A stretch of 39,925 bases of DNA from Indibacter alkaliphilus LW1 (GTDB taxonomy: Bacteria; Bacteroidota; Bacteroidia; Cytophagales; Cyclobacteriaceae), in assembly GCF_000295935.2 (NCBI RefSeq), contig NZ_ALWO02000026.1, positions 1-39,925 on the forward strand. The letters are read 5' to 3'. Numbering within the stretch: position 1 is the stretch's first letter; every line of letters starts with the position of its first letter. The notes beneath the pieces are model-generated. The model searched no databases, was not told the DNA's origin, and saw nothing but the letters and a program-made list of their open reading frames with translations. Positions 32,537 through 39,925 of the stretch are shown here, piece after piece. The position numbers were made by a program, and so were the translations under genes.

Positions 32537-34417
32537 CTACTTCAATTCCAATATCCAACTTTCTAAGGGTTTTAAGTCAACCCTTACTCTGGCTGTTCTA
32601 TTTTCTACTATGAGAGAAGGGTTTACATTTCCATATAGACGTTCCTCCAGTGGATATTCTCCATCCTGCAAAGCCCATTTGGTTAATAAATCTTTGGGGA
32701 GCTGAAGTTCAAATCCAAAGCTTTCTGCCGCATCAAAATTGCTGACAATAATGAACTTTTGTTCTTTGCTGTACCTAACAAATGAGAAAATCCGGTCATT
32801 GTACCATTCGGTATACTCCCTATTGTAAGAATGTATTTCATCATACTCACCGGCAAGTGCGGGACTGTACAAGGTCAGGTTCAGAAGTCTACGGTAGAAA
32901 TCCCTCAGTCCCTTTTCTTCTGAAGAAAGGAGCCCGCCATCAAACTTGCCATTATTCATCCATTTCTGATGCTGTGGTACTCCGATATAATCAAAAATTG
33001 ATGTTCGGCTTGGCTTGCCAAATCCAGCATCCTCTGCACCCGGTTCTCCCACTTCCTGTCCAAAATAAACCATCATAGGACCAGCATCGATGGTGGCAGA
33101 CACAACTGCTGCTGGTTTTCCTTTTTGAGCATTTCCTGCAAATTCAGGACTGGCAATACGCTGCTCATCATGATTTTCCAAAAAGTGGAGCATGTGTTTG
33201 TTGATGTCTGAAAGTCCGCTTTGGATGGCATTCAGATTATCTGTGGAGCCCTTAGCTTGTATGATGTTTTTTAAAGTATCATACAGCTCTACTTTGTCGT
33301 AGAGGTAGTCCATTTTACCCTGATGAATATACGCTCTGTATGCATTGGGATTATAGATTTCAGCCAGCAAAAAGGATTCAGGGTTTTCACTTTTGATTGC
33401 GGAATTCATATAAGACCAAAACTCTACAGGAACCATTTCTGCCATATCAAACCTGAATCCATCTACCCCTTTTTTTGTCCAAAAAAGTGCAATATCCCTG
33501 AATTTTTTCCATGAATCAGGAACATCCTTGTCCTTCCAAAATTCAAAATGGGCCTTGTAATCTTTCTCTGCATACTCCGCAGGTAATTGCGGGAAATCTA
33601 AACTGCCATCAGGTTTTACTCCATAATTTACTTTCACGGTTTCATACCAATCATGGAAATGAGGTTGGGCTTCTCTGGATCCGTTGCCAGTCCATTTGGC
33701 AGGAGATTCATCAAATGAACCGTCAGCTAAAGAATGATCCTCACCTCCAAGAGGTTGGTAGTCCTCCAAAGGTTCAGGGACTTGAAAATCTTTCCCGGGG
33801 ATATAGTAAAAATTGTTGTCCCGCTTATACTCTTCAGAGCTGTCATCATCAGCACCAAAATCCTTCACTCCATCGGGATTGTTTTTGCCTTCGTACTTTC
33901 TGGCTACGTGATTGGGGACAATATCTATGATCACCTTCATCCCATGCCTATGGGTCCGCGCAATCAATGCCTCGAATTCCTCAATTCTCTTAGCAGGATC
34001 ATCTGCAAGATCGGGATTGACTTGGTAATAGTCTTTTACAGCATAAGGTGAGCCGGCTCTTCCTTTGACCACATCCGGGTCATCATTACTGATTCCATAG
34101 GCTGTGTAATCCCTAATGACGGCATGATGAGGTATGCCCGTGTACCAAATGTGACTGATTCCCAGTTTTTTGATTTCCTCCAAGGCTTGATCCGAAAAAT
34201 CCGAAAATTTACCGACTCCATTTTCTTCAATGGTTCCCCAAGGTTTGTTAGTGGAATTGGTATTGCCAAAAAGTCTGGTAAAAACCTGATAAACGACTAC
34301 TTTATGTTGCTCTTGCATGGCTAATTCTTCAAGGTTTTGTTCAGTTTCTCTTTGGCAGGCCATCGCTGTAACAGCAGCCAATACCAAGATGGCAAAAATT
34401 TGTATCCAATTTCTCAT
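32537..34417 (-). CDS. GH13 alpha-amylase-family lipoprotein
   Basis: About 626 residues from the chosen start MRNWIQIFAI, which gives a clean lipoprotein signal (lipobox TAMAC). A start five codons earlier (34432) is also open; positions below count from it. The four GH13 regions are complete: I, DIVPNH (170-175); II, GFRFD with nucleophile Asp329; III, Glu358 in LLAEIY; IV, ENHD with Asp422. A C-terminal beta domain follows (about 540-631). It should cleave alpha-glucans at the cell surface or in the periplasm. No SusCD pair for starch is adjacent, so it works alone or with a distant locus. A CAAACGTTTG palindrome about 70 bp upstream suggests control by a LacI-family regulator, as is usual for glucan genes. 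Confidence 0.9.
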   Translation of the reverse strand: MRNWIQIFAILVLAAVTAMACQRETEQNLEELAMQEQHKVVVYQVFTRLFGNTNSTNKPWGTIEENGVGKFSDFSDQALEEIKKLGISHIWYTGIPHHAVIRDYTAYGISNDDPDVVKGRAGSPYAVKDYYQVNPDLADDPAKRIEEFEALIARTHRHGMKVIIDIVPNHVARKYEGKNNPDGVKDFGADDDSSEEYKRDNNFYYIPGKDFQVPEPLEDYQPLGGEDHSLADGSFDESPAKWTGNGSREAQPHFHDWYETVKVNYGVKPDGSLDFPQLPAEYAEKDYKAHFEFWKDKDVPDSWKKFRDIALFWTKKGVDGFRFDMAEMVPVEFWSYMNSAIKSENPESFLLAEIYNPNAYRAYIHQGKMDYLYDKVELYDTLKNIIQAKGSTDNLNAIQSGLSDINKHMLHFLENHDEQRIASPEFAGNAQKGKPAAVVSATIDAGPMMVYFGQEVGEPGAEDAGFGKPSRTSIFDYIGVPQHQKWMNNGKFDGGLLSSEEKGLRDFYRRLLNLTLYSPALAGEYDEIHSYNREYTEWYNDRIFSFVRYSKEQKFIIVSNFDAAESFGFELQLPKDLLTKWALQDGEYPLEERLYGNVNPSLIVENRTARVRVDLKPLESWILELK

Positions 34418-34484
34418 AAAGCTAAAGTACATCTTTCAGCTTGTTCTTGAGCAGATTTATCGGGTAAAAATCATTCAAAATTTA

Positions 34485-34498
34485 TGCAAACGTTTGAC
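34485..34498. promoter_or_regulatory. LacI-type operator candidate upstream of the amylase gene
   Basis: The perfect 10-bp palindrome CAAACGTTTG (34487-34496), in the context TGCAAACGTTTGAC, has the central CG and AAACGTTT core typical of LacI/GalR-family operators. It is 70 bp before the chosen amylase start and 21 bp downstream of the truncated Pr6Pr gene. Confidence 0.5.
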
Positions 34499-34518
34499 AT
34501 TTTAGATAAGTTACTCAC

Positions 34519-34800
34519 TCAAGCTATTTGATAGACTAACCCTACTACCAAAATATACAGGGTGATGGCTGTGAGTGTTCCTGGTTTGTTCCAAAAACTT
34601 TGTGGGTTGGTATTGCCGGCTTTGGCCTGAACGGTAAAATAAACTGCAACCAGTGCATTGGTCAGAATTGTGAAAAAGCTAAAAAACCTGATGGTCGTTT
34701 CCAAAATTCCAACCACCCGATTTTCCAACATAAGATAATACTGAAGTACCACAGCAATCCAGACAAGAATACATAATATAGCCGAAAGCTTATTTTTCAT
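34519..34800 (-). pseudogene. Pr6Pr-type membrane protein, truncated after ~93 residues
   Basis: 93 residues with three hydrophobic segments (about 5-25, 36-58 and 75-92). The segment TTIRFFSFFTILTNALVAVY (35-54) resembles the signature of Pr6Pr-family membrane proteins, which are about 200 residues long with six spans. Here the frame stops in the middle of the segment where the family continues (LYILVVGLVYQ), leaving half the expected spans, and the operator palindrome follows 21 bp on. This is most simply a 3'-truncated gene. It has a normal start and could still be expressed. It could also be a genuine short paralog. Confidence 0.55.
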
Positions 34801-34875
34801 TTTTTTAATTCCGTATTGAATTGCGCGTAGGTAAAAGTTTCATGTTTAAAATAGGTGCAGTTTTGATTTTTTCAT

Positions 34876-36180
34876 CTACACCCCTTCGTTCAAAAGCCTA
34901 TACACAAAAACAGTACTTCTTTTAATCAAATCTGGATACTCTTTCATATTGATGGTTTCAGAAGGTGAGTGGGCACCTGTTCCGGAGGCTCCTATTCCAT
35001 CAATGCAATCCAGGTATTCGCCTACATAGGAAATATCGCCACCACCTCTGGAGCCAGGGTCTCCGGGCTCTACTTTGCCAAACCCCATCATTTCGCTGAC
35101 TTCGCTGAGCTTTTCCACCAAACGGTAATTGCCATCTGTAGGTATCATTGAAGGTATGCCATCTTGAAATTTTATTTCCGCAATGGTTTGATTTAGATTT
35201 CTTGAAACGATTTCTCTCATCTTTTCCCGAGCAGCTTCTTTTTGCTCCTCTCCCAAAAACCTTAAATCACCTGTAACCAATGCCTCACGTGCTACAATGT
35301 TCGTTTTGCCCAATGTTTCCCCCTCTCCGGTAATGACGTCATATTGTATATCTGATCCTCCGATTATCTGCCCAGGATTAAAAGTCAAGTATTGCTCTCC
35401 TTCAAGTTCTTCTCTAAAACTGTTGAGGATTCTGGCCGCCTCATAAATAGCGCCGTATCCTGCATTTGGTTTAAATACTCCCGAGGAATGAACTTGTTTT
35501 CCGCTGGTTTTCAAGGTCCAAGTAGAAGCTCCTCTTCTGGCTACAGTGGCTATATTAAAACCCTGTGCAGTTTCATAACCCAGAGCGTAATCATGATTTT
35601 TGGCTCTTTCTATAAAATCTGCCCTACTTACATAAGAGGGATGTCCTGCATTTTCTTCATCTCCATTAAAATATACGGTAATGGTTCTATCCTCAAGCAA
35701 TCCCAATTCATGAAGGGCTTTTAACGTGGCAAATATCATGACATTGCCACCTTTCATATCGTTCACACCCTGTCCTTTTGCAGTGTTTTCATCCACCATG
35801 GTAAATGGATAGAAGGGCATGTCTTTTTCAAATACTGTGTCTAAGTGTCCGATAAAAAACAGTTTTTTACCTTTAGTGCCTTGTCTGCTTGCCACAAAGT
35901 GACCTGCTCTTCTCAAAGAATCAGGCAAAGTAATCCATTCTGTTTGAAAACCGATTTTAGCAAATTCTCTTTCAAATACCTTTCCGACTTCTCTTACGCC
36001 TTCCATGTTGAAAGTTCCTGAATTGATATTGACTGTTTCCTCAAGTAAGGCAACTGTCTCCGCATAATTCTTGTCAATCAGTGAAATCAACTCTTTTTCA
36101 GTATCACTAAGGCTTTGTCCATAAGAAATTAAACAGATAAAAATCAGGATGAAATTGGCGCAAATTATTTTTCGCATCAT
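34876..36180 (-). CDS. M20-family zinc metallopeptidase, exported
   Basis: About 434 residues from the chosen start MMRKIICANF, just before a hydrophobic signal (ILIFICLISYGQ); an upstream in-frame ATG at 36231 would put 17 hydrophilic residues before the signal and is less likely. Counting from 36231, the metal-site motifs are FIGHLDTV (His129, Asp131), NDMKGGN (Asp158), GDEE (Glu192 catalytic, Glu193 ligand) and GTGAHSPSE near the C-terminus. The dimerisation domain carries the H-S pair in GKQVHSSGV. This matches carboxypeptidase G2-like M20A enzymes, which remove C-terminal residues such as glutamate or split dipeptide-like substrates. It is probably periplasmic. It is divergent from the small ORF at 36352, with about 170 bp between. 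Confidence 0.85.
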   Translation of the reverse strand: MMRKIICANFILIFICLISYGQSLSDTEKELISLIDKNYAETVALLEETVNINSGTFNMEGVREVGKVFEREFAKIGFQTEWITLPDSLRRAGHFVASRQGTKGKKLFFIGHLDTVFEKDMPFYPFTMVDENTAKGQGVNDMKGGNVMIFATLKALHELGLLEDRTITVYFNGDEENAGHPSYVSRADFIERAKNHDYALGYETAQGFNIATVARRGASTWTLKTSGKQVHSSGVFKPNAGYGAIYEAARILNSFREELEGEQYLTFNPGQIIGGSDIQYDVITGEGETLGKTNIVAREALVTGDLRFLGEEQKEAAREKMREIVSRNLNQTIAEIKFQDGIPSMIPTDGNYRLVEKLSEVSEMMGFGKVEPGDPGSRGGGDISYVGEYLDCIDGIGASGTGAHSPSETINMKEYPDLIKRSTVFVYRLLNEGV

Positions 36181-36292
36181 TATTGTGTTATTATTGGTGT
36201 AAAATGTATCAACAAAAGGCAATTCCTGCATTTTTCTGGAATATGGCGAAACATGCCAGCCTATTCAAAGTTAAAATTAATTGGTAATATAT

Positions 36293-36315
36293 GGCAATAC
36301 TAAGCCAGTATTGCC
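36293..36315. repeat. perfect 9-bp hairpin between divergent genes
   Basis: GGCAATACT (36293-36301) and AGTATTGCC (36307-36315) form a perfect stem with a 5-nt loop. No T tract follows on either strand, so it is more likely an operator or a leader structure than a terminator. It lies between the M20 gene and the 49-residue ORF. Confidence 0.45.
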
Positions 36316-36334
36316 CCAAAATCTTAGCTTGAAA

Positions 36335-36359
36335 GATTAAAACTTATACTTATGCAAAA
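36335..36359 (+). repeat. 25-nt start-region duplication (second copy 36585-36609)
   Basis: The two copies differ at one base (GATTAAAAC versus GATCAAAAC) and otherwise share AACTTATACTTATGCAAAA, including the ATG and second codon of two consecutive genes. They are exactly 250 bp apart. Confidence 0.7.
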
Positions 36360-36501
36360 CTCAAAGAAATATCAGACATTATTTTCCCTGTGGGAATTTT
36401 TTAAATCATGGCTCGAGGGAGGCTATTCAGACCAATCCCAATTACCGGAAGCTATTCCGATCCCTGTGGCAAATCCTGCCAATAATGGGGAAAACAGCTA
36501 A
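36352..36501 (+). CDS. 49-residue small protein with duplicated gene start
   Basis: An ATG-started frame of 49 codons ends in TAA. It begins MQNSKKYQTLFSLWEFFKSW, then has an acidic, Pro-rich end (LPEAIPIPVANP). The first ~22 residues could form an amphipathic helix with three aromatic residues on one side; there is no clear signal peptide. The 25 nt around its start are nearly identical to those of the lipoprotein gene 250 bp downstream, so both probably use the same translation signals. Codon use looks normal for the window. No family is recognised. Its coding status rests on the start duplication and composition only. Confidence 0.5.
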   Translation: MQNSKKYQTLFSLWEFFKSWLEGGYSDQSQLPEAIPIPVANPANNGENS

Positions 36502-36601
36502 GCCTTTGTTTTTTGCTGAAATACTAAGCTTTTACAAATTGATTTAATCTTTCCGGATTTTTCCGGTTAGTGCCAATACATATGGATCAAAACTTATACT
36601 T

Positions 36602-37114
36602 ATGCAAAAATTATTGACATCAATCACTTTATGCCTGACGCTGGGCTTCATCGCTTCCTGTGGAGGCAACCTAAAAACCCTTGAAGTGGAATCGCCCGAA
36701 TTGGATATGACGGCAGAGGGACCTCTTTTTGAGGGAGCCAATACTGCCACTGCGACTTGGGAGTTCAACCTTTCTGATATATTGGGAGAGGAGGGTACTC
36801 AAGTATCCAAAGCCAAAGTAAAGGCTATAGAAGTCACATTTGTCGAGTTAGAAGATTCGCCAAGCCTCGAAAAAATGGTGTTTGAAGTAACTTCCCAAAA
36901 CACTTCAATGACACGTGTTGGACTTTATGAAAGCGGTTTAGCTCCTGGAAATAAGGTAGAGCTTTCTGTGGCAGGAAAGCAGGAAAACCTAGCCTCTGCT
37001 TTTAAGGATGAAAAAATGACTTTTGTAGGTGATTTTGACTTGTTGGAAGAAGAATACTGGGACAATCTCAGCTTTAAAGTGAAAGTGAAATTTGAAATAT
37101 CAGTGAAACAATAA
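36602..37114 (+). CDS. putative lipoprotein, first gene of a three-gene operon
   Basis: 170 residues. Lipoprotein signal MQKLLTSITLCLTLGFIASC (Cys20 lipidated). The mature protein is beta-rich and acidic, with alternating strands (TATWEFNLSDIL around 49-60; VKAIEVTFVELED around 72-84; LSFKVKVKFEISVKQ at the end). This suggests a small beta-sandwich. No family is recognised. It is followed after 14 bp by the DUF2147 gene and then by a barrel protein, which are probably cotranscribed. Confidence 0.7.
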   Translation: MQKLLTSITLCLTLGFIASCGGNLKTLEVESPELDMTAEGPLFEGANTATATWEFNLSDILGEEGTQVSKAKVKAIEVTFVELEDSPSLEKMVFEVTSQNTSMTRVGLYESGLAPGNKVELSVAGKQENLASAFKDEKMTFVGDFDLLEEEYWDNLSFKVKVKFEISVKQ

Positions 37115-37128
37115 ACCTAAATAGAATT

Positions 37129-37572
37129 ATGAAAAAGATAATCACTTCCATCGCATTTATGTTTGTGTGTGCCTTTGCCTTTGCCCAAGAGGCGGACGAC
37201 TTGGTAGGGGTGTGGGAACCTGGACATGGTAAAGCCAGGGTTAAAATTGACAACATTGATGGTAAATACTATGGGAGAATTGTTTGGCTCAAAGAGCCCA
37301 ATGATCCTGAAACAGGTAAGCCAAAAGTAGATGCCAACAATCCTGATGAGAGTATGAGGAATGTGCCTCTGAGAGGATATAGAATGCTCAAGGATTTCGA
37401 ATACAAAGGTAAAGGCGTATGGGAAGAAGGGACTATCTATGACCCAGAATCAGGAAATACCTATAGTAGTGTAATTACCATGAAGGATGAAAATACCTTG
37501 GATATCAGAGGATATGTAGGTGTGAAAACATTCGGTAGATCAGATACCTGGAGAAGATTGAAAATCAAATAA
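37129..37572 (+). CDS. DUF2147 domain protein, exported
   Basis: 147 residues. The signal peptide ends at FAFAQ (about 20). The mature protein is one DUF2147 domain, showing its usual series: LVGVWEPGHGKARVKIDNID (24-43), YYGRIVWLKEP (46-56), G-x-x-M-L-K-D-F (83-90) and G-x-I-Y-D-P-x-S-G-x-x-Y (103-114). DUF2147 is a small lipocalin-like beta fold found in the periplasm of many Gram-negative bacteria. Its ligand is not established. It sits between a lipoprotein gene (14 bp upstream) and an outer-membrane barrel gene (11 bp downstream), so all three products are envelope proteins. Confidence 0.85.
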   Translation: MKKIITSIAFMFVCAFAFAQEADDLVGVWEPGHGKARVKIDNIDGKYYGRIVWLKEPNDPETGKPKVDANNPDESMRNVPLRGYRMLKDFEYKGKGVWEEGTIYDPESGNTYSSVITMKDENTLDIRGYVGVKTFGRSDTWRRLKIK

Positions 37573-37583
37573 TCCAGGTCTGC

Positions 37584-38699
37584 ATGAAAAAAAACTATCT
37601 TATCCTGCTGATGGCCATTTTGTTATCAGTAGGATCTTTTCCTTTGTTAGCTCAGGAAGAGGAGGAAGAAGAAGACTGGTCTATGTATGATGAATTGGAA
37701 TTGGTGGATGAATCCAATGTTAAGCGATTTGCCAAGCCTACAATAGTTGGCTTAAGCCCGACACGCTTTTTGAGTGTATCTTATGATCAGCAGCTGGGAT
37801 ACGACATGAATTTGTCTACCGCTAGATTTCCAGCAAGCGGTAGTTCCGGCTGGGGAGTTGATGAAACTGCCCCTATTTCAGAAACAGGAAGGGTCAATTT
37901 TACTGGTGGCATGCGCTTCAATTCTAATATTCCTATTATCTCCAAAAGTAATTTGGTTTGGCAAAGTGGGTTGAACTATATGCGGGTAGGTTACAATATC
38001 GGAAGTATTGAAGCAGAGCAAGGGGCTTCGGGATTGACTCAGATTTTGGATGAGCGTGGCTTGAACAACCTGAATTGGACGAACACCTTTTTTGTACCGA
38101 TTTCAGAAGAAAACTTCTTTATTTTCCAGGGAGCTCTGGACCTCAGCGGGGATTATGGCTGGGACCTTCAACCTTTCAACACGGTCAGATGGAGTCTTGC
38201 TGCAGTTTATGCTAAACGTGTAAGCGAAAGAAAAAGATGGGGGCTGGGTCTTGCAAGAACTTACAGGGTAGGTAATTTGAATTATGTACCTGTAGTGATG
38301 TATGATGTGACCAGTGCAGATAGGAAATGGGGTACAGAAATTCTATTTCCTGCGAGAGCTCATGGCAGGTACAACTTCAGCAAAAATGCGCTCTTGCTTT
38401 TTGGATATGAGCTGGAAGGACAGAGTTATAGGATCAATGAATTTTCAGTAGGGAATAACAGCTATGAAATCAGACGGGGAGAGTTGAGGCCAAGAATTGA
38501 ATTGCAAAAGCAACTTTCAGGTCCTTTTTGGATGCATTTTCAGGCCGGTTATAGAATCGATTGGACTTTCAATGCAGATGAATTGGAAGGTAGCCGGGAA
38601 TTCTTTAGAGGCTTTTTTGGTACCCAGGAGTATGGCATGATCAATAATTTGAGCAATACAGTATATTTCAATATAGGGCTGAGTTTTGTGACCTTGTAA
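37584..38699 (+). CDS. outer-membrane beta-barrel protein, DUF6268-like
   Basis: 371 residues. The signal peptide ends near LLAQE (about 24), followed by a run of Glu residues (25-31) and an acidic linker. The rest is alternating amphipathic strands with aromatic girdles (FLSVSYDQQLGYDM, LVWQSGLNYMRVGYNI, RWGLGLARTYRVG) and a final strand, TVYFNIGLSFVTL, ending in an aromatic plus hydrophobic tail like outer-membrane barrels. The overall layout resembles the DUF6268 group of Bacteroidota. It is the last gene of the operon that starts at 36602, and a long hairpin follows. It is probably a porin-like or structural barrel; no substrate can be named. Confidence 0.65.
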   Translation: MKKNYLILLMAILLSVGSFPLLAQEEEEEEDWSMYDELELVDESNVKRFAKPTIVGLSPTRFLSVSYDQQLGYDMNLSTARFPASGSSGWGVDETAPISETGRVNFTGGMRFNSNIPIISKSNLVWQSGLNYMRVGYNIGSIEAEQGASGLTQILDERGLNNLNWTNTFFVPISEENFFIFQGALDLSGDYGWDLQPFNTVRWSLAAVYAKRVSERKRWGLGLARTYRVGNLNYVPVVMYDVTSADRKWGTEILFPARAHGRYNFSKNALLLFGYELEGQSYRINEFSVGNNSYEIRRGELRPRIELQKQLSGPFWMHFQAGYRIDWTFNADELEGSREFFRGFFGTQEYGMINNLSNTVYFNIGLSFVTL

Positions 38700-38717
38700 T
38701 AGATTGCTTGTCAGTGA

Positions 38718-38785
38718 ATATGCCTTTTTGATTTGGTCTTTTTCACCTATATAGGCCGCTTCAAAAAGGTATATTTATTTTTTAA
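38718..38785 (+). terminator. terminator hairpin after the barrel gene
   Basis: ATATGCCTTTTTGA (38718-38731) pairs with TCAAAAAGGTATAT (38761-38774) over 14 bp with one G:U, followed by TTATTTTTTAAG. The T-rich tail supports termination of the 36602-38699 operon, although the 29-nt loop is long. Confidence 0.55.
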
Positions 38786-38847
38786 GAAATTATTTTATTT
38801 TTTGAGGTTTCTCTGGTTATTTGCTGGAAATATTCAACAGCTAAACT

Positions 38848-39366
38848 ATGAAACTTAAAATCAGTTTTTTGCAAGTATTGGCCATGAGCTTATTACTTGT
38901 TGTTTTCTCCTGTGGAGAAAAAGATGAGCCAAGATTGTCGCCGATAGTCGGTACTTGGGCATACAGCAGTTACAACTTGGATATAGCCATCAATGGGCAG
39001 CCAATTGTACAGTTTTTACAGGCAATTGGGGCAAGTGCGCAAGAGGCTCAGGAAGCAGCCAATGAGATCAAAGATGAATTCTTTTCTGATGAAGACTTTG
39101 AAGGAACTGAGCTGATATTTGATGCGAATGGAAACTACGAAATCAGGCAAAATGGAACTTTGGATGAAAGTGGTACTTATGAACTTTTGGAAAATGATAC
39201 CAAGCTACGTCTTACATCCTCAGAAGATGTGACTGATTTTACGGTCAGACAGCTGACCAATAACCGCCTTGGTATTTCTTTTACCGAAGAAGAAAGTGAT
39301 GATTTCTTTGGTATTGGGCTTCCAGTTTTGGTGAAAGTAGAACTGGAATTGAATTTTGTGAAATAG
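38848..39366 (+). CDS. lipocalin-like lipoprotein
   Basis: 172 residues. Lipoprotein signal with Cys22 (VVFSC). The mature part starts with the typical small-lipocalin entry SPIVGTWAYSSYNLD (about 31-45). A helical insertion rich in Ala/Glu follows (QAIGASAQEAQEAANEIKDE, 58-77). Then come strands TELIFDANGNYEIRQNGTLD, SGTYELLENDTKLRLTSS and a closing antiparallel strand, LVKVELELNFVK. This resembles the lipocalin-like lipoproteins common in Bacteroidota. It stands alone between two terminators. The ligand is unknown. Confidence 0.65.
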   Translation: MKLKISFLQVLAMSLLLVVFSCGEKDEPRLSPIVGTWAYSSYNLDIAINGQPIVQFLQAIGASAQEAQEAANEIKDEFFSDEDFEGTELIFDANGNYEIRQNGTLDESGTYELLENDTKLRLTSSEDVTDFTVRQLTNNRLGISFTEEESDDFFGIGLPVLVKVELELNFVK

Positions 39367-39457
39367 TTGATGGAAAGTTGACAGATGCATTTTTGATTAG
39401 GATTGCAGTGCCTCCTAATGCCTTTTCTTTTACTACACAGAAGAGGGCAAAGGAATG

Positions 39458-39490
39458 AAGGTGTAATGTTGAATTACACCTTTTTTCTTT
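39458..39490 (+). terminator. intrinsic terminator after the lipocalin-like gene
   Basis: AAGGTGTAAT (39458-39467) pairs perfectly with ATTACACCTT (39473-39482) around a 5-nt loop, followed by TTTTCTTTT. The remaining ~280 bp to the next gene show no feature I can support. Confidence 0.75.
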
Positions 39491-39769
39491 TAGGAATTTG
39501 GCTAGATACAGGGTCTGTCTTTCAGGTTGGATGTTTAAACAATTAGGTTTAGTTTTAGATAATTTAGAAATATCCGCAATGAGTTGCGCTATTTACGCTA
39601 TAAGGAACAAAAGGCGAAATAGTTGCGGGAAGAGAACTGTTGTGCCTCATGTAAAAAAAGGAAAGTCAAAACCTGTATTAAGTACTGAATTTGCGCAAAT
39701 TAAGCAAATACAACTCCAACTCCTTGTTTATTTGACACTTTTCAACGACATTTGCACAAAAACACAGCA

Positions 39770-39889
39770 ATGCTAATCAGATTTAATGTAAGGAATTTCA
39801 GATCAATACGTGATAACGTTGAGCTTTCATTGACAAAGACAAGTCTGCGTGGTTTAAAGTCCAATATATTCCAGAGCGGAAATAATAAC
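39770..39889 (+). CDS. AAA-family ATPase, only the first 40 residues present
   Basis: The ATG at 39770 opens a frame beginning MLIRFNVRNFRSIRDNVELS. This is the standard N-terminus of SMC/OLD-like AAA ATPases (AAA_21 type: an edge strand, then N-F-R/K-S-I/F, then the strand before the Walker A loop). The genuine sequence stops at 39889, where adapter DNA begins; the following codons of the same frame are adapter-derived and must not be taken as protein. The Walker A motif, the rest of the ATPase and any partner nuclease lie outside the contig. Such ATPases are frequent in defence systems, but also elsewhere, and this fragment cannot decide. Confidence 0.7.
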
Positions 39890-39925
39890 AGATCGGAAGA
39901 GCGTCGTGTAGGGAAAGAGTGTAGA
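39890..39925. other. Illumina adapter sequence left at the contig end
   Basis: The last 36 bases begin AGATCGGAAGAGCGTCGTGT and run on exactly as the standard Illumina TruSeq read-2-side adapter. In the frame of the preceding ORF this yields the well-known artefact peptide SEERRVGKECR. This is not genomic DNA. Confidence 0.97.

Noticed and set aside
39498-39776. 92-codon plus-strand ORF before the AAA ATPase
   Set aside because: It starts right behind a terminator, has low-complexity basic composition, overlaps the ATPase start and resembles no family.

Overview
The window looks like a contig from a marine or environmental member of the Bacteroidota, probably Cyclobacteriaceae (Algoriphagus/Cyclobacterium-like). 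The reasons are SusC/SusD and TonB/DUF4249 pairs, many lipoproteins with a Cys lipobox, Bacteroidota-type promoters (TTTG / TAnnTTTG), A-rich rather than Shine-Dalgarno leaders, and typical Bacteroidota intergenic repeats. The genus is inferred from gene content only. No rRNA, tRNA or CRISPR array was recognised. The last 36 bases are Illumina adapter sequence, so the right edge is a contig end.

Region 1 (1-9.2 kb) is an AT-rich accessory island that looks like defence genes. It holds the 3' part of a nucleotidyl-cyclase-like gene overlapping a Beta/sce7725-type gene; a convergent sce7726-type nuclease; an IetA-like AAA+ ATPase whose subtilase partner (IetS) survives only as its N-terminal domain; a CoiA-like nuclease; an XRE regulator with a palindrome in front of it; a proteasome-like Ntn hydrolase with a 74-residue partner; and a HEPN protein with a degenerate nucleotidyltransferase domain behind a 101-residue gene. 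Several gene fragments lie between them, as expected of a fast-changing island.

Region 2 (9.3-13.7 kb) has a lone lipoprotein, then a TonB-dependent receptor translationally coupled to a DUF4249 lipoprotein. A 1.3 kb gap (13.66-14.95 kb) follows. It contains dispersed intergenic repeats, the C-terminal relic of an AAA_14/DUF4143 ATPase, and the promoter and a strong leader hairpin of the next locus.

Region 3 (14.9-31.6 kb) is the most striking block: susC, susD, a strong hairpin terminator, then three paralogous ~1,100-residue FG-GAP/VCBS + ASPIC/UnbV lipoproteins, with a 200-residue lipoprotein between the first two, and a vanadium-haloperoxidase-type PAP2 lipoprotein with its own near-consensus promoter. 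The FG-GAP genes overlap or abut, so they are probably one transcript. All are predicted to be lipid-anchored or in the outer membrane, which suggests a cell-envelope uptake or processing machine whose substrate is unknown.

Region 4 (31.6-39.9 kb) has a 35-residue membrane peptide, rsmG, a convergent GH13 alpha-amylase lipoprotein with a LacI-type operator, a truncated Pr6Pr-type membrane gene and an M20 peptidase. Divergent from these are a 49-residue ORF, a lipoprotein/DUF2147/outer-membrane-barrel operon and a lipocalin-like lipoprotein. Last comes the first 40 codons of an AAA ATPase, cut off by the adapter.
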